Assembly (NCBI GenBank): GCA_900149785.2
Contig: FSSI02000003.1
Location: 1-64,000, forward strand
From: Sodalinema lacuna_A
GTDB taxonomy: Bacteria > Cyanobacteriota > Cyanobacteriia > Cyanobacteriales > Geitlerinemataceae
Reading direction: 5' to 3'
DNA: 64,000 nucleotides
In this document: positions 33,562-43,569 of the stretch, in pieces
Position numbering within the stretch: position 1 is the first letter of the stretch
Layout of the letters: each line of letters opens with the position of its first letter
Notes under the pieces: generated by a model
What the model was told of the DNA's origin: nothing
Databases searched by the model: none
What the model saw: the letters and a program-made list of their open reading frames with translations, nothing else
Translations under genes and position numbers: made by a program

Positions 33562-36500
33562 ATGACTGACTATCAATCAATGTCTGCCTCCTTATCTATA
33601 CAAATGTTAGAACGTCCTTGTGTCGATCGCGTGTTTGAACGGATGAGTGAAGCGATTTGGACAATTGACGCCTCTTCTGGGCAAATTCTCTATCTCAATC
33701 CTTCTGCTGAACGGTTGTATGGGCGATCGCTGTCGCAATTTGATGAGAGTGGCCAGGGTTGGTTTGAGCAACTTGATGAAGGCGATCGCGATCGGATTCG
33801 CTATATTATCGCCAGCCTCGAACACACGGATGAGACGGCAGATTTGGTGCTAGAGTATCGTATTCGTCGTTGGGATGGTGAGTTTCGCTGGGTATCGAGT
33901 CAAATTTGGCAAGTTGCAACGGAACGAGGACTGCGACTACAGGGAATCAGTACCGACTTAACGGAGTATCGGCAAATTCAGCAGAAGAAACTTCAGTTTG
34001 AAAAATTAGCAGCTAATCTTCCTGGGGTCATTTATCAATATGTTTTAAAGCCTGATGGTTCGTCAGCCTTTACCTATATGAGTCCTGGAGCGCGTAAAGT
34101 GTATGAACTCGATCCCGAGGATGTTAAAGAGGATGCTAGCCCAATTTGGGAGAGAGTACACCCGGATGATATTGCTGAGTTTCAAGGCTCCATTGCTCGT
34201 TCTGCTCAACAGTTAACGCTCTGGAAACATCAATGGCGACAATACAGCGTATCGGGACAACTTAAGTGGTTATCAGGAATTTCTCAGCCCGAACGACGTC
34301 ATAGCGGTGACATCATTTGGGATGGTATTTTCTTTGATATCACGGAACAAAAGCAGATCGAGGCTGAACGCGATCGCTTTTTTGATTGTGCCTTAGATTT
34401 GTTTTGTACCATCAACTTTGATGGATATTTTAAACGCCTGAATCCAGCGTGGACGACTCTAATGGGCTATGATACTGATGAACTCAGATCCCAGCCTATT
34501 TTAGAGTTTATTCATCCCGATGATTTAGAAAAAAGTCAAGATCAGATGATCAATGTTCTTAAGGGAGACAATATATTTGGTTTTGAAAATCGCTTCCGTA
34601 CAAAATCGGGTCCGTACCGTTGGTTGTCTTGGACCGTTGTCTCGTTTCCAGAAGAGGGTATGATGTATGCGATCGCCCGAGATATTAGTGATCTCAAACA
34701 GGCTCAACTGGAGCGAGAACGATTGATTGCTATTATTGACGCCTCGCCGGATATTATTAGTAGTGCTGACTTAGATGGCAATATCACGTATTTTAATCGG
34801 GGTGGCCGTAAAACATTGGGACTTGAACTCAATGAAGATGTTTCAGTCTATCATATTAAAGATTTTTTGACTCCAGATTTTGTAGAAACCTGTCAAAAAT
34901 GGGTCATTCCTCAAGCCTTAAAACAAGGCTCTTGGCAAGGACTCTCTAAGATTCGTTGCCAAGATGGAACCCTGATTCCCACCTCTCAGCTTGTCATTGC
35001 TCATCCAGAAACCGCAGAATCTGCTCCTTATTTGTCCACGATTATTCGAGATATTTCCGATGTTCAGGAGATTGAGCGACAATTACGACAAAAAGAGGAG
35101 TTTTTGCGAACAATTTATGATAATCAAGGGAATATCGTTTTTGTCGTTGATGTTGGAGAAGATGGCAGTTTTCGCTTTGCCGGTTGGAATGGGTTTGCAG
35201 AGCGGCTGATGGGAATTGCTTCAGAACAAATTTCTGGAAAAACGCCCCAAGACGTCTTTGGCGACGAAACCGGTGAATTGTTTTTAAGGAATTATCGAAA
35301 TTGTATCGCTGCCGGAAAAACAATCACCTATGAAGAAACCTTCACCCACCAAGAACGGCACGTTTGGTGTCAGGTGGTTTTAACGCCGTTATTTGATGGA
35401 AAAGGAACCATTGAACGGCTCATTGGTACGTCCACAGATATTACCGAACGCAAAGAAGTTGAACTCGCCCTACAGGCTTCAGAAGCCAAATTCCGTTCAT
35501 TAGCCCAACAGGAAAAACTGGTCAATCGCCTGGCGCAACAAATTCGACAATCCCTCGATCCCAAGCGAATTTTAGAGACGACAGTACGAGAATTATATGT
35601 TTTATTAGGGGTCGATCGCTGTTATTTTCTCTGGCATCATCCCCAGTCCCCAGAGTCAGAATTGAAGTTAGCCGCTGAAGCGAAACGGGATGAATTACCC
35701 AATCGCTTAGATGAGTATCCGAGGATTTTTGCTGGGTTGTTAACGAAGTTATTGCAAGCCGGGGAGATGGTGCGAATTGATGATATTGCCGACGTTGAGA
35801 ATAATGCTTTAAGGGAGGGATTAGAGCGATTTGGTTATAAGTCATTACTCTTGTTCCCCATTGAGACTGGACACACGACTGTAGGAACCTTAGCTTGTAC
35901 CCGCGAAATTGGTCCTCAACCCTGGTGCGATCACGATATTGAGTTAATCCGTGTCGTTTGCGATCGCCTAGCGATCGCCATTCAGCAAGCATTACTCTAC
36001 CAACAATCCCGTGAAGCCGAACACCAGGCGAAGGCCAAAACCCTAGAACTCGAAACCACCCTGCGTCAGTTACAAACGACTCAAGCTCAACTAATTCAAG
36101 CCGAAAAAATGTCCAGTTTAGGGCAATTAGTGGCCGGCGTTGCCCATGAAATCAATAATCCCATTAGTTTCGTCTTTGGCAACCTGGTTCATGCTAAGCA
36201 GTATAACCAGGATTTACTGAATCTATTGCAGTTATATCGAGAAACGTATCCCCAGCCAACCGTTGAGATTGAGGAGTTCAGTGCGGCCATCGATTTAGAC
36301 TATCTCATCGACGACATCCCCAATCTATTTAACTCCATCGAAACGGGGGCGGTGCGGATTCAGGAGATTGTGCGATCGCTGCGAACCTTCTCACGACTCG
36401 ATGAATCAGACGTTAAGGCGATTGATTTACATGAGAGTCTCGACAGTACCCTAACCATTCTCGGGAGTCGCTTACGGGCCGATGATCGCCGTCGGGAGAT

Positions 36501-36936
36501 TCAGGTGATTCGTTGCTATGGAGACTTACCCGCCGTCAACTGCTACGCGGGCCAACTCAATCAGGTGTTTATGAATCTGATCGCCAACGCCATTGACGCC
36601 GTTGAGGCCCGCTGTCTCGAACACCCCGATGGAGAACCGGGACAAATTGAAGTGATCACACGGTTAACCCCTCAGCAACGGGTACAGATTCAGATTCGTG
36701 ACAATGGAACTGGGATGGACGCGGAGATTTGCGATCGCATTTTTGACCCCTTCTACACCACTAAACCCGTCGGGAAGGGGACTGGCCTGGGGTTATCGAT
36801 TAGTTATCAGATTGTCGTGGAACGTCACGGCGGAACCCTCATTTGTGAATCGACCCCCGGCTGTGGTAGTACCTTTACGGTACAAATCCCCTGTCATTGC
36901 ACCTCGTCATCCTCGATTGAACCCTCACGAGCTTAA
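33562..36936 (+). CDS. multi-PAS/GAF hybrid sensor histidine kinase
   Basis: A protein of 1124 residues with no signal peptide or membrane span, so a cytoplasmic sensor. About five PAS domains occupy residues 15-640; PAS-PAC features readable include RRWDGEFRWVSSQIW, YMSPGARKVYELDPEDV, TLMGYDTDELRSQPILEF and FFDCALDLFCTINFDGYF. A GAF domain (about 650-815) follows, then HisKA with the phospho-acceptor His near 861 in GVAHEINNPISF. HATPase has N-box LIANAIDA, DNGTGMD and GKGTGLGLS. No receiver domain. The input signal is unknown and no response regulator is adjacent. Confidence 0.93.
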   Translation: MTDYQSMSASLSIQMLERPCVDRVFERMSEAIWTIDASSGQILYLNPSAERLYGRSLSQFDESGQGWFEQLDEGDRDRIRYIIASLEHTDETADLVLEYRIRRWDGEFRWVSSQIWQVATERGLRLQGISTDLTEYRQIQQKKLQFEKLAANLPGVIYQYVLKPDGSSAFTYMSPGARKVYELDPEDVKEDASPIWERVHPDDIAEFQGSIARSAQQLTLWKHQWRQYSVSGQLKWLSGISQPERRHSGDIIWDGIFFDITEQKQIEAERDRFFDCALDLFCTINFDGYFKRLNPAWTTLMGYDTDELRSQPILEFIHPDDLEKSQDQMINVLKGDNIFGFENRFRTKSGPYRWLSWTVVSFPEEGMMYAIARDISDLKQAQLERERLIAIIDASPDIISSADLDGNITYFNRGGRKTLGLELNEDVSVYHIKDFLTPDFVETCQKWVIPQALKQGSWQGLSKIRCQDGTLIPTSQLVIAHPETAESAPYLSTIIRDISDVQEIERQLRQKEEFLRTIYDNQGNIVFVVDVGEDGSFRFAGWNGFAERLMGIASEQISGKTPQDVFGDETGELFLRNYRNCIAAGKTITYEETFTHQERHVWCQVVLTPLFDGKGTIERLIGTSTDITERKEVELALQASEAKFRSLAQQEKLVNRLAQQIRQSLDPKRILETTVRELYVLLGVDRCYFLWHHPQSPESELKLAAEAKRDELPNRLDEYPRIFAGLLTKLLQAGEMVRIDDIADVENNALREGLERFGYKSLLLFPIETGHTTVGTLACTREIGPQPWCDHDIELIRVVCDRLAIAIQQALLYQQSREAEHQAKAKTLELETTLRQLQTTQAQLIQAEKMSSLGQLVAGVAHEINNPISFVFGNLVHAKQYNQDLLNLLQLYRETYPQPTVEIEEFSAAIDLDYLIDDIPNLFNSIETGAVRIQEIVRSLRTFSRLDESDVKAIDLHESLDSTLTILGSRLRADDRRREIQVIRCYGDLPAVNCYAGQLNQVFMNLIANAIDAVEARCLEHPDGEPGQIEVITRLTPQQRVQIQIRDNGTGMDAEICDRIFDPFYTTKPVGKGTGLGLSISYQIVVERHGGTLICESTPGCGSTFTVQIPCHCTSSSSIEPSRA

Positions 36937-36940
36937 ATTT

Positions 36941-38698
36941 ATGGCGTTTTTAGGTAGCCTCAAATCTAGTCTAAGCCTGGTTTGTCTTCTGGGCAGTCTC
37001 GGAGGGCTGATGACTGAGCCAGGAGAGGCGATGGCCCAGAACTCTCCCGCCAATTCGTCCCCTGGCCAGAACGTTCCGGCTCGTCAACGGGGAATGGTGG
37101 TGTCCGCTCATCCTCTGGCCAGTGAGGCGGGGGTGGCTATGTTCGAGCAGGGGGGGAATGCGGTGGATGCGGCGGTGGCCAGTACCTTTGCTATTTCTGT
37201 GGTGGAACCCTTTTCCGCCGGAATTGGTGGCGGGGGTTTTTTGTTGCTGTATGATGCGGCGATGGGGGAGGTTCGCAGTCTCGATTTTCGTGAACGAGCA
37301 CCCCAGGCGGCGACAGAGACGATGTATCTCGATGCGTCGGGGGAACCGCAATCTCGGGCCAGTTTAGATGGCCATCAGGCCGTTGGGGTTCCGGGTACGG
37401 TGGCGGGGTTATATGAGGTGCATCAACGCTATGGGAATTTACCTTGGCCAACGGTGATTGAGCCGGCTCTCAGGTTGGCGGAGGAGGGGGTTACGGTGCA
37501 TCAGCGGTTCGTTGATGCGGTCGAACGCCGGCAAGCGGTGTTATTGGCGAATCCGGCGGCTAGAGAGGTGTTTACGCGAGAGGGAGCGTTTTATCAAGTT
37601 GGGGACCGCTGGCGACAGCCTCAGTTGGCTGAAACGTTGCGGCGTTTGGCCGAGGATCCTGGGGATTTTTATGAGGGGGAGATTGCGGAGGCGATCGCGG
37701 CGGATATGGCGGCGTTCGGGGGGTTGGTGACGCGAGACGATTTGGCGGCCTATGAGCCGATTTGGCGAGATCCCCTCTGTGGGCCGTTTCGTGAGTTTGA
37801 GGTCTGTGCGATGGGGCCGCCGTCGTCGGGTGGGGTGCATCTGTTGCAGATTCTCAATTTGATTGGCGATCGCCCTCTGGAGGCGGTGAGGCCCAATCAC
37901 CCGGATACGGTGCATTTTTTGGCCGAGGCGATGCGGATTGCGTATGCTGATCGCGCTGAGTATTTGGGAGATCCCGATTTTGTGGAGGTTCCGGTTGAGG
38001 CGTTAACCAGTGTCGCTTACGCTCAGTATCGTCGGCCGCAAATTGATGAGGAACAGGCCACCCCCTCGACGGAGGTGACGGCGGTGGCGGCTTCGCAATT
38101 GAGGAATTTGAGGGAGTCTCCAGAAACCAGTCATTTGACGGTGGTGGATGGCGATCGCAATGCGGTTAGTTTGACGTTTACCGTCAATGGTGGTTTCGGG
38201 GCTGGGGTGGTGGCTGAGGGAACCGGGATTTTGCTCAATAATGAGATGGATGATTTTGCGATCGCGCCTGGGGTGGCGAATTTGTATGGTTTGGTGGGAG
38301 GAGAGGCTAATGCGATCGCTCCTGGGAAAACGCCGCTATCGAGTATGACGCCGACGATTGTGCTAGAGGAGGGTCAGTTACGGTTGGCGTTGGGGTCTCC
38401 GGGGGGAAGTACGATTATTACGACGGTGTTGCAAGTGCTGTTGAATGTGTTGGTGTATGAGTTGGATGTGGCGGCGGCGATCGCGGCCCCGCGTTTTCAC
38501 CATCAATGGTTACCGGATCGCCTGATTCTGCAAGAGACGGGATTTGCCCCTGAGACGGTGGAGAATTTACGTCAGCGGGGCCATGAGATTGAACAATGGC
38601 AGGGTTGGGGGAATGCCAATGCTATTGTGGTACAGCCAGATCAGACGCTGGCCGGTGCGGCGGATCCACGAGGGGACGGCGCTGCGCTAGGCTGGTAG
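36941..38698 (+). CDS. ggt: gamma-glutamyltransferase
   Basis: About 585 residues from ATG 36941, four bases after the kinase stop, so likely cotranscribed with it. Signal peptide (LSLVCLLGSLGGLMTEPGEAMA), then the two-subunit Ntn hydrolase. The self-processing Thr is about residue 396, in ETSHLTVVDGD. Also seen: RGMVVSAHPLASEAG, GGNAVDAAVA, SAGIGGGGFLL, and after the Thr PLSSMTPTIVLEEG and LGSPGGSTIITTVLQ. It cleaves or transfers gamma-glutamyl groups of glutathione in the periplasm. The frame is open upstream inside the kinase gene, but only the ATG at 36941 gives a signal peptide. Confidence 0.93.
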   Translation: MAFLGSLKSSLSLVCLLGSLGGLMTEPGEAMAQNSPANSSPGQNVPARQRGMVVSAHPLASEAGVAMFEQGGNAVDAAVASTFAISVVEPFSAGIGGGGFLLLYDAAMGEVRSLDFRERAPQAATETMYLDASGEPQSRASLDGHQAVGVPGTVAGLYEVHQRYGNLPWPTVIEPALRLAEEGVTVHQRFVDAVERRQAVLLANPAAREVFTREGAFYQVGDRWRQPQLAETLRRLAEDPGDFYEGEIAEAIAADMAAFGGLVTRDDLAAYEPIWRDPLCGPFREFEVCAMGPPSSGGVHLLQILNLIGDRPLEAVRPNHPDTVHFLAEAMRIAYADRAEYLGDPDFVEVPVEALTSVAYAQYRRPQIDEEQATPSTEVTAVAASQLRNLRESPETSHLTVVDGDRNAVSLTFTVNGGFGAGVVAEGTGILLNNEMDDFAIAPGVANLYGLVGGEANAIAPGKTPLSSMTPTIVLEEGQLRLALGSPGGSTIITTVLQVLLNVLVYELDVAAAIAAPRFHHQWLPDRLILQETGFAPETVENLRQRGHEIEQWQGWGNANAIVVQPDQTLAGAADPRGDGAALGW

Positions 38699-38723
38699 GG
38701 CGAGTTTTCCTGCCCTGCTTTTT

Positions 38724-38954
38724 ATGCCCACTGAACTGATTACTTTGATTGCTGCTTTGGTTTTGGCTTGGTTGGTGTTTACCTGGCTGATTCGTGTTAT
38801 TCAGACGACTTTGTCGACGGCCTTGTCGGTGGCGGCGATCGTGTTGTTGTTGCAACTGGTGTTTGGGATCGATCCCACGGCACTCTGGCAGGAAGTTCAA
38901 CGGGTTGGGGATGTGCTTCTTGAGGGGTTTGAAAATTTGGGCAGGCCCGAGTGA
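38724..38954 (+). CDS. small conserved membrane protein
   Basis: A protein of 76 residues with two hydrophobic segments (LITLIAALVLAWLVFTWLI, ALSVAAIVLLLQLVFGI) and a polar tail (PTALWQEVQRVGDVLLEGFE). It lies 25 bases after ggt in the same direction. Conserved in cyanobacteria to my recollection; function unknown. Confidence 0.6.
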   Translation: MPTELITLIAALVLAWLVFTWLIRVIQTTLSTALSVAAIVLLLQLVFGIDPTALWQEVQRVGDVLLEGFENLGRPE

Positions 38955-39322
38955 AGCGGGCGGCGATCGCGGCTTAACATTCCCTTTTTTTAACTGTTGC
39001 CGTTATCATATTTTTCAGAAAATAGTGTTTTTTGCAACAATTTATTACATTTCTCAGATATCAATGGCGAAGGCGGGGATCATGAGGCAAATCGGGTTCG
39101 TTGAGTCGAGAAGGGACAGGGGTTTGATAGAATCATAAAACTCTCATTTTTGGCGATCGCCTGTAACCATCGCCGTTTAATCAGGCTCAGCCGCAGTTTC
39201 CCTTGAAGTTTTCCAAAGGGTGCAGGTCTGCGGTATCCTCATGACGGTGGAGTGAGACCACCGCCAATCCTGCTAGATTGACGCACAGCATCTGAATTTA
39301 TCGACAAGAAATAAGAATAACC
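38955..39322. other. psbO upstream region
   Basis: About 368 bases, AT-rich in the middle, without a convincing gene. Expected to hold the psbO promoter and leader; no specific box is clear to me. Confidence 0.4.
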
Positions 39323-40156
39323 ATGAGATATCGTGCTTTAGTTGCCCTACTCCTCGCAATGTGCGTTGGGTTCCTAACCGCTTGCAGCGAAGAACCCATC
39401 AGCCTATTAAGCGATGAAACCTACACCTACGATCAGATTAGAAACACCGGACTGGCGAATAGTTGTCCTCAGCTTCCTGAAACCGCTCGGGGGTCTTTTG
39501 ACCTCGACAGCGAGACGGACTACATTCTGACAGATTTATGCCTCGAACCTACGAGCTATTTCGTGAAAGAAGAGTCGACCAACAAGCGCGAAGAAGCCAA
39601 GTTCATCGGTGCGAAAGCTCTAACTCGTTATACTTCTTCTCTCGACCAAGTGACGGGAGACTTAACCCTCGACAGCAATGGGGTGTTAACCTTTGAAGAA
39701 CAGTACGGGATTGATTTCCAAGCCATTACTGTTCAACTTCCCGGTGGTGAACAAGTCCCGATGCTGTTTACGATCAAAAAACTGGTTGCTACCACTCCCG
39801 AAGGACAAACCGGAATCAGTACTTCGACCGATTTAACCGGAGATTATATTGTTCCTTCCTATCGTGGTGCGTCCTTCCTCGACCCGAAAGGTCGCGGTCA
39901 AGCCACGGGGTATGACAATGCGGTTGCTCTACCTGCGGCGGCCGATGACGAAGAAATCATGCGGGAAAATGTCAAAGAAACGCCGGTCTTAGACGGGGAG
40001 ATGTCTCTGCAAGTCTCGAAAGTTAAAAGTGAATCTGGAGAGATTGCTGGGATTTTTGAAGCCGTCCAAGCCTCGGATACGGATTTGGGATCGAAGGCAC
40101 CCGTTGATGTGAAAATTCGCGGTCTGTTCTACGGTCGGGTAGAACCCAAGGCTTAG
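39323..40156 (+). CDS. psbO: photosystem II manganese-stabilising protein PsbO
   Basis: A 277-residue extrinsic PSII subunit that binds on the lumen side and stabilises the Mn4CaO5 cluster. Signal region MRYRALVALLLAMCVGFLTA is followed by Cys at a lipobox-like LTAC. Mature features: YDQIRNTGLANSCPQLPE and LCLEPTSYFVKEE give the Cys pair. FIGAKALTRYTSSLDQ, LTGDYIVPSYRGASFLDPKG, RGQATGYDNAVALPA and IRGLFYGRVEPKA are strongly conserved. It is a single gene, with its own terminator at 40207. Confidence 0.98.
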   Translation: MRYRALVALLLAMCVGFLTACSEEPISLLSDETYTYDQIRNTGLANSCPQLPETARGSFDLDSETDYILTDLCLEPTSYFVKEESTNKREEAKFIGAKALTRYTSSLDQVTGDLTLDSNGVLTFEEQYGIDFQAITVQLPGGEQVPMLFTIKKLVATTPEGQTGISTSTDLTGDYIVPSYRGASFLDPKGRGQATGYDNAVALPAAADDEEIMRENVKETPVLDGEMSLQVSKVKSESGEIAGIFEAVQASDTDLGSKAPVDVKIRGLFYGRVEPKA

Positions 40157-40206
40157 GCCCGAGTCAGCTTAGCCGTTGAGGTGAGCTGTTCATGTTAGCC
40201 GTTTTG

Positions 40207-40243
40207 AGACTGCCCAAGTTTAGACATTGGGCAGTCTTTTTTG
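40207..40243 (+). terminator. rho-independent terminator after psbO
   Basis: A perfect 11-bp stem AGACTGCCCAA/TTGGGCAGTCT (40207-40217 and 40227-40237) with a 9-base loop and six Ts. Confidence 0.93.
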
Positions 40244-40279
40244 TGGTCTCGGATTGAGAAGACCGGCGAGGACTGTTAA

Positions 40280-41110
40280 ATGTATTGGTACGATGGAGCG
40301 GTTCGTTCGGGGGAGAGGCTTGAGCTAAAGGTCACTGAACCAGGGCTGTTGTATGGGGCGACGACGTTTACAACGTTGCGAGTTTATGGGCAGAACTTGA
40401 ATGACCCCAGAAGTAATTGGCCGGCTCATCTGCGGCGGTTGGAGGCGGCGGTGGCCGAGTTTGACTGGGTCACTCCGAATTGGCAGCGGCTAGAGACGGG
40501 AGCACAACAGATGGCGCAGCAGTTCCCGGTTTTACGGCTGACGCTGTTTGCGGATGGCCGGGAGTTGATTACGGGGCGAGCGTTACCGCAAGATTTACAG
40601 CAACGACAGGATGAGGGGATTGTGGCGTGGTTGGCTGAGGGGGTTGGGTTGTCTCGCAGTTTGCCACATCGAAAGACGGGGAATTATTTGGCTCCCTGGT
40701 TGGCGTTGCAGCAGGCTCGCAAGTTGGGAGCGTTAGAAGCGATTTTGCTCAATGAGAGGGGGGAATGGCTCGAAACCAGCACTGGGACGCTCTGGGGGTG
40801 GTGTGAGGGACAGTGGTGGACTCCCCCCTTATCGGCGGGAATTTTGCCGGGGGTGGCCCGATCGCAGATTCTCGAAGCGGCAAGCCGCCAAGGCTTGAGA
40901 ATTGGTCTGGCCCCTTGGTTACCCAGTCAGGTCCGAGAGTTTGAGGTGCTGGCCTATAGTAATGCGGTGGTGGAGGTAGTGCCGATTCGTCAGGTGCTGC
41001 GATCGCCTCTGGGGCAACAACCTACCCCTGCACAGCCTATGGAAAGACAACGTTATGATGGAGAACAGACGGGGATGGCGGAGTTGCGATCGCTGTTGCG
41101 ATCGCGCTGA
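40280..41110 (+). CDS. class IV aminotransferase, PabC-like
   Basis: A PLP fold-type IV protein of 276 residues, the aminodeoxychorismate lyase/branched-chain aminotransferase type. Seen: GLLYGATTFTTLRVYGQ, the typical opening, KTGNYLAPWLALQQARKLGA with the Schiff-base Lys, AILLNERGEWLETSTGTLWG and LSAGILPGVARSQILEAA. It is likely PabC, which finishes p-aminobenzoate for folate. It is monocistronic between psbO and ftsH. Confidence 0.82.
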   Translation: MYWYDGAVRSGERLELKVTEPGLLYGATTFTTLRVYGQNLNDPRSNWPAHLRRLEAAVAEFDWVTPNWQRLETGAQQMAQQFPVLRLTLFADGRELITGRALPQDLQQRQDEGIVAWLAEGVGLSRSLPHRKTGNYLAPWLALQQARKLGALEAILLNERGEWLETSTGTLWGWCEGQWWTPPLSAGILPGVARSQILEAASRQGLRIGLAPWLPSQVREFEVLAYSNAVVEVVPIRQVLRSPLGQQPTPAQPMERQRYDGEQTGMAELRSLLRSR

Positions 41111-41286
41111 TCCCTTGAACTCATCAGCATGAGGGCTGCCAGCACTCGTCCAATGTCGGACGCCAATTTCGGACAACTTTGCACGATCGCGAAGCTTTAG
41201 GTTAATATAAGTTAACACAAGGTCTCATAAAATCTCAGATTCGAGCATCATTACAGAAATTATCAAAGATAGGAGGATTACCCCCG

Positions 41287-43131
41287 GTGAATAAACGGTG
41301 GAGAAATACAGGGCTATACGTACTACTGGTGATCGTCGTCATCGCCTTAGCCACAACGTTTTTGGATCAACAGCCCCAAGCTCAACAAACCGCTAAATAT
41401 AGTGAGTTTATCCGCGCTGTCGAAAATGGCAAAGTCGAAGGAACCGTGGCCATCAGTGCCGATCGCAGCGAAGCCACTTACACGAATCCTGACGGTAGCG
41501 GTAAGGTCGTGGTCAACTTACCCAACGACCCGGAACTGATTGATATCCTCACGGAAAACAATCTCGATGTGCGGGTTCAACCTCAAAGTGATGATGGAGT
41601 TTGGTTCCGCGCTCTCAGTAGCCTCTTCTTCCCCATCTTGCTACTGGTGGGACTCTTCTTCTTGTTACGCCGCGCCCAGTCGGGTCCGGGTAGCCAAGCC
41701 ATGAACTTTGGTAAGTCCAAAGCGCGGGTGCAAATGGAACCCCAAACCCAAGTCACCTTTGGTGATGTGGCCGGGATTGAACAAGCCAAACTCGAACTCA
41801 CGGAGGTCGTGGACTTCCTGAAAAACGCCGATCGCTTTACGGCGATTGGTGCGAAAATCCCCAAAGGGGTCTTACTTGTTGGACCTCCGGGAACCGGTAA
41901 AACCCTATTAGCACGAGCGGTTGCTGGTGAAGCTGGGGTTCCCTTCTTCTCGATTTCGGGGTCTGAGTTTGTAGAAATGTTCGTCGGGGTCGGTGCGTCT
42001 CGGGTCCGTGATCTGTTTGAACAGGCCAAACAAAACGCTCCTTGTATTGTCTTTATCGATGAGATCGACGCCGTTGGTCGTCAACGGGGTGCTGGTTTAG
42101 GCGGCGGGAACGATGAACGCGAACAAACCCTCAACCAGTTGCTGACGGAGATGGACGGCTTCGAGGGCAATACGGGCATCATTATTATTGCAGCAACCAA
42201 CCGTCCTGATGTTTTGGATGCGGCGCTGTTGCGTCCGGGTCGTTTTGACCGTCAGGTGGTGGTTGACCGTCCTGATTACTCGGGTCGTTTCGAGATTCTC
42301 AATGTTCACGCTCGCGGTAAAACGCTGGCCAAAGATGTGGACTTGGAGAAAATTGCCCGTCGGACTCCTGGTTTTACGGGGGCTGATTTGTCGAACTTGC
42401 TCAATGAGGCGGCTATTTTGGCGGCTCGTCGCAATTTGACGGAAATCTCGATGGATGAGGTCAATGATGCGATTGACCGGGTTCTCGCTGGACCGGAGAA
42501 GAAAGACCGGGTGATGAGCGAGAAACGCAAGAATTTGGTGGCGTATCATGAGGCTGGCCACGCTCTGGTGGGGGCGTTGATGCCTGATTATGACCCGGTT
42601 CAGAAGATTAGTATCATCCCTCGGGGTGCTGCGGGGGGCTTGACTTGGTTTACTCCGAGTGAAGACCGCATGGATTCTGGGTTGTATTCCCGCTCCTATC
42701 TGCAAAATCAGATGGCGGTGGCTCTCGGGGGTCGTCTGGCTGAGGAGATTATCTTCGGTGAGGAGGAAGTGACCACCGGTGCGTCGAATGATTTGCAACA
42801 GGTGGCTCGGGTGGCTCGTCAGATGGTGATGCGCTTCGGGATGAGCGATCGCCTCGGCCCGGTGGCTCTGGGAAGTCAGCAGGGCAATATGTTCCTCGGC
42901 CGCGATATTTCCTCGGAACGCAATTTCTCGGAAGAGACGGCGGCGGCTATTGATGAGGAGGTCAGTAAGCTCGTTGATGAGGCCTATAGCCGCGCCAAAC
43001 AGGTGTTGACGGAGAATCGCTCGGTGTTAGACCAGTTGGCGAAGATGCTGGTTGAGCGTGAGACTGTTGATGCTGAGGAGCTGCAAGAGCTGCTCTCGGG
43101 TAGTGATGTGAAGATGGCGGCGATCGCCTAG
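41287..43131 (+). CDS. ftsH: ATP-dependent zinc metalloprotease FtsH, FtsH3-like
   Basis: A protein of 614 residues starting at GTG 41287 after a strong AGGAGG (about 41271). Two membrane helices (GLYVLLVIVVIALATTFL, and FFPILLLVGLFFLLRR near 115) flank a luminal loop. The AAA domain has Walker A GPPGTGKT, Walker B FIDEID and an SRH (RPDVLDAALLRPGRFDR), and zinc HEAGH with Asp further on. It removes photodamaged membrane proteins, notably PSII D1. The leader (MNKRWRNTGLYVLL) and the GKSKARVQMEPQTQVTF stretch resemble cyanobacterial FtsH3. Own terminator at 43184. Confidence 0.95.
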   Translation: MNKRWRNTGLYVLLVIVVIALATTFLDQQPQAQQTAKYSEFIRAVENGKVEGTVAISADRSEATYTNPDGSGKVVVNLPNDPELIDILTENNLDVRVQPQSDDGVWFRALSSLFFPILLLVGLFFLLRRAQSGPGSQAMNFGKSKARVQMEPQTQVTFGDVAGIEQAKLELTEVVDFLKNADRFTAIGAKIPKGVLLVGPPGTGKTLLARAVAGEAGVPFFSISGSEFVEMFVGVGASRVRDLFEQAKQNAPCIVFIDEIDAVGRQRGAGLGGGNDEREQTLNQLLTEMDGFEGNTGIIIIAATNRPDVLDAALLRPGRFDRQVVVDRPDYSGRFEILNVHARGKTLAKDVDLEKIARRTPGFTGADLSNLLNEAAILAARRNLTEISMDEVNDAIDRVLAGPEKKDRVMSEKRKNLVAYHEAGHALVGALMPDYDPVQKISIIPRGAAGGLTWFTPSEDRMDSGLYSRSYLQNQMAVALGGRLAEEIIFGEEEVTTGASNDLQQVARVARQMVMRFGMSDRLGPVALGSQQGNMFLGRDISSERNFSEETAAAIDEEVSKLVDEAYSRAKQVLTENRSVLDQLAKMLVERETVDAEELQELLSGSDVKMAAIA

Positions 43132-43183
43132 TCTCACTGAACCGGCTCACTGATTTGGCTTTCGCGAATTAGTCCGGTTGTAT

Positions 43184-43215
43184 AAAACCCCAGTTGTTGT
43201 GACTGGGGTTTTTTT
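43184..43215 (+). terminator. rho-independent terminator after ftsH
   Basis: An 11-bp perfect stem AAAACCCCAGT/ACTGGGGTTTT with a 7-base loop and seven Ts. Confidence 0.92.
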
Positions 43216-43569
43216 CGGGATTTGCGGCAGTAAAATATTTTGTTGCAGCTTAGATGTTTAACTTTAACTAATCCTAGCCAAGCTCCTCCCGCCTTTCCAT
43301 TGAGTATTCACTTGAAATCTACGTTCAGTATAGCATCAATGACCCAAAATGCCTCAAAAATTGTCTCATCTGTAGCAAAACTTAACTGCAACTTATGTAA
43401 CAAAATTGTAAGAGGGAAGCCTGGTTGTACTATTTTGAAAAGTTAAGTCAAACTAAATATACAGCGTAACAACAGCTTAACAAAAGTAGGGGCAAAAAAG
43501 TTTTCGCCCCTACCACTCATTCCGACGGCATTCAGCCGCTAATGACAAAACACTCATGGACTTGCACCA
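43216..43569. other. dxs upstream region, no gene
   Basis: About 350 bases of mixed composition with no supported gene. It contains a copy of the dispersed palindrome at 43486-43513. It must carry the dxs promoter; none is obvious. Confidence 0.4.
43486..43513. repeat. dispersed palindrome, third copy
   Basis: GTAGGGGCAAAAAAG followed by TTTTCGCCCCTAC: a slightly diverged copy of the 28-bp palindrome at 968 and 13909. Confidence 0.8.

Noticed and set aside
36698..36940. Upstream start for gamma-glutamyltransferase inside the histidine kinase
   Set aside because: The overlap would extend through the kinase ATPase domain; only ATG 36941 gives a signal peptide.
42097..42798. Leftward open frame opposite ftsH
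   Set aside because: Low-complexity antisense frame inside a highly conserved gene.
43240..43446. 68-codon frame before dxs
   Set aside because: Random-looking composition, no ribosome site or family.
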